NCBI GenBank assembly: GCA_902772945.1
Contig: CACYCU010000077.1
Location: 1-9,290 of the forward strand
Direction of reading: 5' to 3'
DNA length: 9,290 bases
Origin: an uncultured bacterium
GTDB taxonomy: Bacteria > Cyanobacteriota > Vampirovibrionia > Gastranaerophilales > Gastranaerophilaceae
Position 1 is the stretch's first letter. Each line of letters starts with the position of its first letter. A program made the translations under genes and the position numbers. Shown here piece after piece: positions 6,472 through 9,290 of the stretch. Below the pieces are notes generated by a model. That model had not been told where the DNA came from and ran no database searches. It worked only from the letters and a program-made list of their open reading frames with translations.

Positions 6472-6504
6472 ATGATAGCATAAAAATATTTTATATGCTA
6501 AGAT
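6472..6504. promoter_or_regulatory. Back-to-back extended -10 promoters for the exonuclease operon and thioredoxin
   Basis: The minus strand has TGCTATCAT (6480 to 6472), an extended -10 with TATCAT, for the exonuclease. The plus strand has TGCTAAGAT (6496-6504) for thioredoxin. Their shared TATGCTA cores form a perfect 7-bp inverted repeat (6476-6482 and 6494-6500). Neither has a good -35. The thioredoxin start would be near 6511, directly before its AAGGAG (6514-6519), which lies 6 bases before the ATG. Confidence 0.5.
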
Positions 6505-6525
6505 AAACTAAAAAAGGAGATAGTT

Positions 6526-6843
6526 ATGGCTATAGATATTACGGATTCATCATTTGAACAAGAAGTTTTAAATTCTGAGCAGCCGGTTGTTGTTGATTTT
6601 TGGGCGCCTTGGTGCGGTCCTTGCAGAAAACTCGGTCCTATTTTGGATGAAGTTGCAAATGAGTTTTCCGGTAAAGTGAAATTTGTAAAGCTTAATACTG
6701 ATGAAAATTTGAAATCTGCTCAAGATTATTCAATTAGCGGATTGCCAAGTTTGTTAATCTTTAAAAACGGAAAAGCTTTAGAAAGATTAGTAGGGCTTAT
6801 GCCAAAATCTACTATAATTTCAAACATAGAAAAACATATGTAA
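6526..6843 (+). CDS. trxA: Thioredoxin
   Basis: The 105-residue protein has the classic length and order of a single-domain cytoplasmic thioredoxin. The active site WAPWCGPCRKLGP holds the redox pair C30 and C33, the buried Asp is D24 in VVVDFW, and the cis-proline is P74 in SGLPSLLIF. The closing segment is VGLMPKSTI. It reduces disulfides in partner proteins and is itself recharged by thioredoxin reductase, which is not in this window. No signal peptide is present. AAGGAG lies 6 bases before the ATG. It is divergent from the exonuclease operon. No GC-rich terminator follows, so some read-through into the long downstream gene is possible. Confidence 0.97.
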   Translation: MAIDITDSSFEQEVLNSEQPVVVDFWAPWCGPCRKLGPILDEVANEFSGKVKFVKLNTDENLKSAQDYSISGLPSLLIFKNGKALERLVGLMPKSTIISNIEKHM

Positions 6844-6932
6844 CGTTTTGTAAATTTTTATATTAATAATTCCTGAAATTATTAAAGTTTAGGCGGATTT
6901 ATACCGATTTACTAAGCATAGGAAAAAAGGAT
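6844..6932 (+). other. Intergenic leader before the long acidic protein, with AT-only inverted repeat
   Basis: This 89-base gap holds a perfect 9-bp inverted repeat, TTAATAATT (6863-6871) and AATTATTAA (6877-6885), separated by CCTGA. It lacks GC pairs and a following T-run, so it is a poor terminator and could be an operator. I found no convincing -35/-10 pair for the downstream gene. Its ribosome site is probably AGGA at 6920-6923, 9 bases before the ATG. Confidence 0.4.
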
Positions 6933-9290
6933 ATGCAAGTCAGCGGTGTACCAAATAAATTTGTTATATTTCAGGAATTTTACTACCATTTAAAGGGAGT
7001 AGAAATTTCTTATAAAGAAGCTGTCAGATTATTTTATCAGATGGATAATCAGACAGAGGCTGACTTTATTGTATATTATGCTGACGAAGTAGGTTATGAA
7101 TTAGTTCAAAAAGAAGATGGTGCCGGTAATCCTTTAGTAGATTCTAACGGAAATCCTATATATTTAAATTTGCCGTTTGTAAGTCCTTCCGGTTACAATT
7201 TGAGTCCGGATACAGATCATTTGCTTCAGGCTAAAAAGAATTTGCTTAAGCAAGATTATTCAATTCAGGCTTATGCAAAGAAAAACGGTATTATATTGGA
7301 TCCTCAATGGAGCCAATATTCTGCGCAAGAAATTGTTCAAATGTATGACGAAGGTGTAGTAATTCCGCAAGACATAGTTGATATAGCTCATACTATTTTG
7401 CAATCCAATGCTTCCTTATCTGAAGGTGGTGAAGATAAAGAAAATTCAGGAGATGAAACTGAGATAGGTGTAAAAGAGTCCTTTATGGATTTAATTCCAA
7501 GAGCAAAGAAACATATTGAGCAGTGTGATGACAAAACCAACAAAATTGATGACAAAATTGATGATTTGATTAGTGCAAACGGTCAAAATCAAAAAAATAT
7601 TGAAAATAAGATGAAAGCTCAAAGAGCAACTCTTGAAGAATTTGAAGAACAAATGAGAGAATGGAGAAAACTTCAAGATAAAATTAATAACGGAGAAGCT
7701 CTTACAGATAGCGAAGCTCGCAAATATGCTGAAATTACCGGTATGTTAGAAGACAGAAATAATTCTGACGATTTCAAAATCGACAAAAACGGTATTGCAA
7801 GAAACTTAAATGAAATTAACATACTTGCTGTGTTGGGTGAACAACTTGCAGAAGAAACAATTGAAATCGGGGATGAATTAGCAGACTATACCTCAAAAGC
7901 AAATTATAAAACAACAAGAAAAAAACTAACAGGCGAAGTTGGATTTTTGAGAGCTATAATTGCAATGTTTAACGGAAAAGAAATTGCAAAACAAGCTCAA
8001 GAACAAGGTTTGCAAACTAAAGAATACACCGAAGAAACAACAGATTCTGTAAAAGATATTGCATCAATTTTAGGTGTGGAAAAGATGATTTCCAATCCTT
8101 CAACTCCTCCTGAAGAAAATGCATCTCCTGCTGTTGAAAGTGCTGAAAAAGAAGAAGCTGCTCAAACTAAGGAAGAAGAAAATCTTCCTGCAACAGAAGA
8201 CGAAAACCAAACTCAAGAAGCAGCAGAAGCAGAAAATACATCTACTGAAGAAGATATTATTATTAATGATGAAGTAGTAAATGGATTTATTGATGTTGCA
8301 AATGGCATAAATGATATCTTGTTGAAAGAAATTAAAGATGCTCTTGAAAATATTAAGATGGCAAAAGGCGATCAAAGATTTGCAAAACAAGCTGACAAGA
8401 TAGTTTCAGAAATTCTTGAAGAATACTATGCTGCAGAAGAGAAACGTCAGGAAGAAATTAAACAAAAAGAACAAGAAAATACTGAAGCTAAAAAGAAAAT
8501 TGAAGATCTTGGCGGTGAAGTAAAAGGTGATAAAGGACAAAATACAACAAGTGCATTACTAAAAGAATCGAATAACGGTGAAGAAAACAAAAATCAAAAC
8601 GAAATTGACTCACAACAAAAAATTATTGATCAAAATAATGCAGATATAGATGTCTTAAATCAAGAATCAGAAACAGATGCTCAACAAGTAAAAGAAAAAA
8701 CAAAACGTGAAAAAGAAATATTGAACGAAGCTGTTCCTGAAGAAGAAAAAGCATTAGAAACAGATACTGAATTTAAAGATTCAATTATTCCGGAAAATAA
8801 AGAACAATTGAAACTTACCTTAAGCAGCGGCGAAACTCTTGCAAGAATGGGTAAATACAGAGTCCTTGTAGGTATGGAGCAAATTGCGGCTTGGCAGTTT
8901 AAGAAAGGTTATAACAATGTAAGCAAAGGCAAAACAAGTATAGCTGTCGGATTAGAAGCTGCAAAAGCCGGTGATCCTTCTGTTGTTGAAATTGCTGAAA
9001 ATGTTACAAGCCAATCTACAAATGATGAAAATGAATCAATTACATCTTTGGTTGCTCTTGATAATAAGATTATAGAAGTTACAGGCGAAGATTCAGCAGA
9101 ACAAGGAGCTAAAGCCGGCGAAGAAGCTGATGAAATTCAAAACGGAGAAGCATCAGCAGATGAAGCGTCTACAGAAGAACCGGAAAATGATGAACAACAA
9201 ACACAATCTCCAGCAAATTCAACTGCTCAAACAGAAGAACCTGCTCAAGAAACAAGTCCTGAAGAAATTGTAAATAATACAGAAGAAGAA
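6933..9290 (+). CDS. Very long acidic coiled-coil protein of unknown function (3' end off window)
   Basis: An open frame from ATG 6933 runs 786 codons to the window edge without a stop. In-frame codons upstream are open only back to 6867 and include no ATG. I do not recognise a family. The start has no signal peptide or membrane segment. Residues 1-160 look globular, with aromatic-rich helices (VIFQEFYYHL). Residues about 186-270 are a likely coiled coil (IDDKIDDLI, EEFEEQMREW) with the single cysteine C198. Residues 387-440 are an acidic Glu/Ala/Thr/Pro linker, and about 455-620 are further helices and charged coiled coil. Residues about 626-718 are a second globular part (GKYRVLVGMEQIAAWQF), and 719 onward is an acidic Glu/Gln/Thr tail. 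The overall make-up suggests an elongated scaffold, surface or exported protein, which is inference only. Confidence 0.85.
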   Translation, partial: MQVSGVPNKFVIFQEFYYHLKGVEISYKEAVRLFYQMDNQTEADFIVYYADEVGYELVQKEDGAGNPLVDSNGNPIYLNLPFVSPSGYNLSPDTDHLLQAKKNLLKQDYSIQAYAKKNGIILDPQWSQYSAQEIVQMYDEGVVIPQDIVDIAHTILQSNASLSEGGEDKENSGDETEIGVKESFMDLIPRAKKHIEQCDDKTNKIDDKIDDLISANGQNQKNIENKMKAQRATLEEFEEQMREWRKLQDKINNGEALTDSEARKYAEITGMLEDRNNSDDFKIDKNGIARNLNEINILAVLGEQLAEETIEIGDELADYTSKANYKTTRKKLTGEVGFLRAIIAMFNGKEIAKQAQEQGLQTKEYTEETTDSVKDIASILGVEKMISNPSTPPEENASPAVESAEKEEAAQTKEEENLPATEDENQTQEAAEAENTSTEEDIIINDEVVNGFIDVANGINDILLKEIKDALENIKMAKGDQRFAKQADKIVSEILEEYYAAEEKRQEEIKQKEQENTEAKKKIEDLGGEVKGDKGQNTTSALLKESNNGEENKNQNEIDSQQKIIDQNNADIDVLNQESETDAQQVKEKTKREKEILNEAVPEEEKALETDTEFKDSIIPENKEQLKLTLSSGETLARMGKYRVLVGMEQIAAWQFKKGYNNVSKGKTSIAVGLEAAKAGDPSVVEIAENVTSQSTNDENESITSLVALDNKIIEVTGEDSAEQGAKAGEEADEIQNGEASADEASTEEPENDEQQTQSPANSTAQTEEPAQETSPEEIVNNTEEE
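7540..7563 (+). repeat. Perfect 12-bp tandem duplication within the long acidic gene
   Basis: ACAAAATTGATG occurs twice in direct succession and encodes NKIDDKIDD at the start of the first coiled coil. The length is a multiple of three, so the frame is kept. A degenerate third copy (GATGACAAAACC) precedes it. Confidence 0.8.
8091..8252 (+). repeat. Low-complexity GAA/GCA-rich coding stretch
   Basis: Codons GAA, GCA, ACT and CAA dominate here and encode an acidic linker (residues 387-440) rich in Glu, Ala, Thr and Pro. It separates the N-terminal half from a more ordered middle part of the long protein. No exact repeat unit is seen. Confidence 0.6.

Noticed and set aside
8100..8390. Minus-strand 96-codon frame rich in Phe, Ser and Cys
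   Set aside because: It is the mirror of the GAA-rich acidic coding stretch of the long plus-strand gene and has no ribosome site or sensible composition.
1..9290. CRISPR array, tRNA, rRNA, insertion sequence or prophage remnants
   Set aside because: No regularly spaced repeats, cloverleaf sequences, transposase or integrase motifs, or terminal inverted repeats were seen on either strand.

Overview
This AT-rich window (roughly one third G+C by eye) is ordinary bacterial chromosome, packed with short intergenic gaps and strong AAGGAG-type Shine-Dalgarno sites. The standard genetic code fits every gene. The gene set (YchF, type I-beta DAHP synthase with an N-terminal regulatory domain, OPA-family sugar-phosphate transporter, DEDDh exonuclease, thioredoxin) would suit a low-GC Firmicute-like organism or a gut Gastranaerophilales/Melainabacteria-type bacterium. 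That lineage is an impression, not something shown here.

Layout. 1-854 (+): 3' end of a GH13 alpha-amylase-family gene that begins outside the window. 856-3043 (-): a probable aroF-ychF operon, tail to tail with the amylase gene and one base from it. 3044-3112: a compact divergent promoter region. 3113-3664 (+): a maltose/galactoside-type O-acetyltransferase, ending one base from a convergent 48-residue AbrB/MazE-like gene (3666-3812, -). 3813-3906: a short region with two overlapping palindromes, between that gene and a divergent 67-residue helical protein (3907-4110, +). 4111-4140: a strong bidirectional terminator. 4121-6444 (-): a two-gene operon of a DEDDh exonuclease followed by an OPA transporter. 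6445-6525: a second back-to-back promoter region. 6526-6843 (+): thioredoxin. 6933-9290 (+): a very long, acidic, coiled-coil-rich protein of unknown function that is still open at the window edge.

How the genes relate. Most are housekeeping or central-metabolism genes: aromatic amino-acid entry, ribosome-associated ATPase, glycan and sugar-phosphate handling, redox. There is no mobile element, CRISPR array, tRNA or rRNA. The least explained parts are (a) the orphan AbrB-like and 67-residue pair sharing an operator-like region and (b) the 786+ residue acidic protein. Two divergent intergenic regions are built from facing-away extended -10 elements that form inverted repeats. This is a recurring promoter design worth checking genome-wide.
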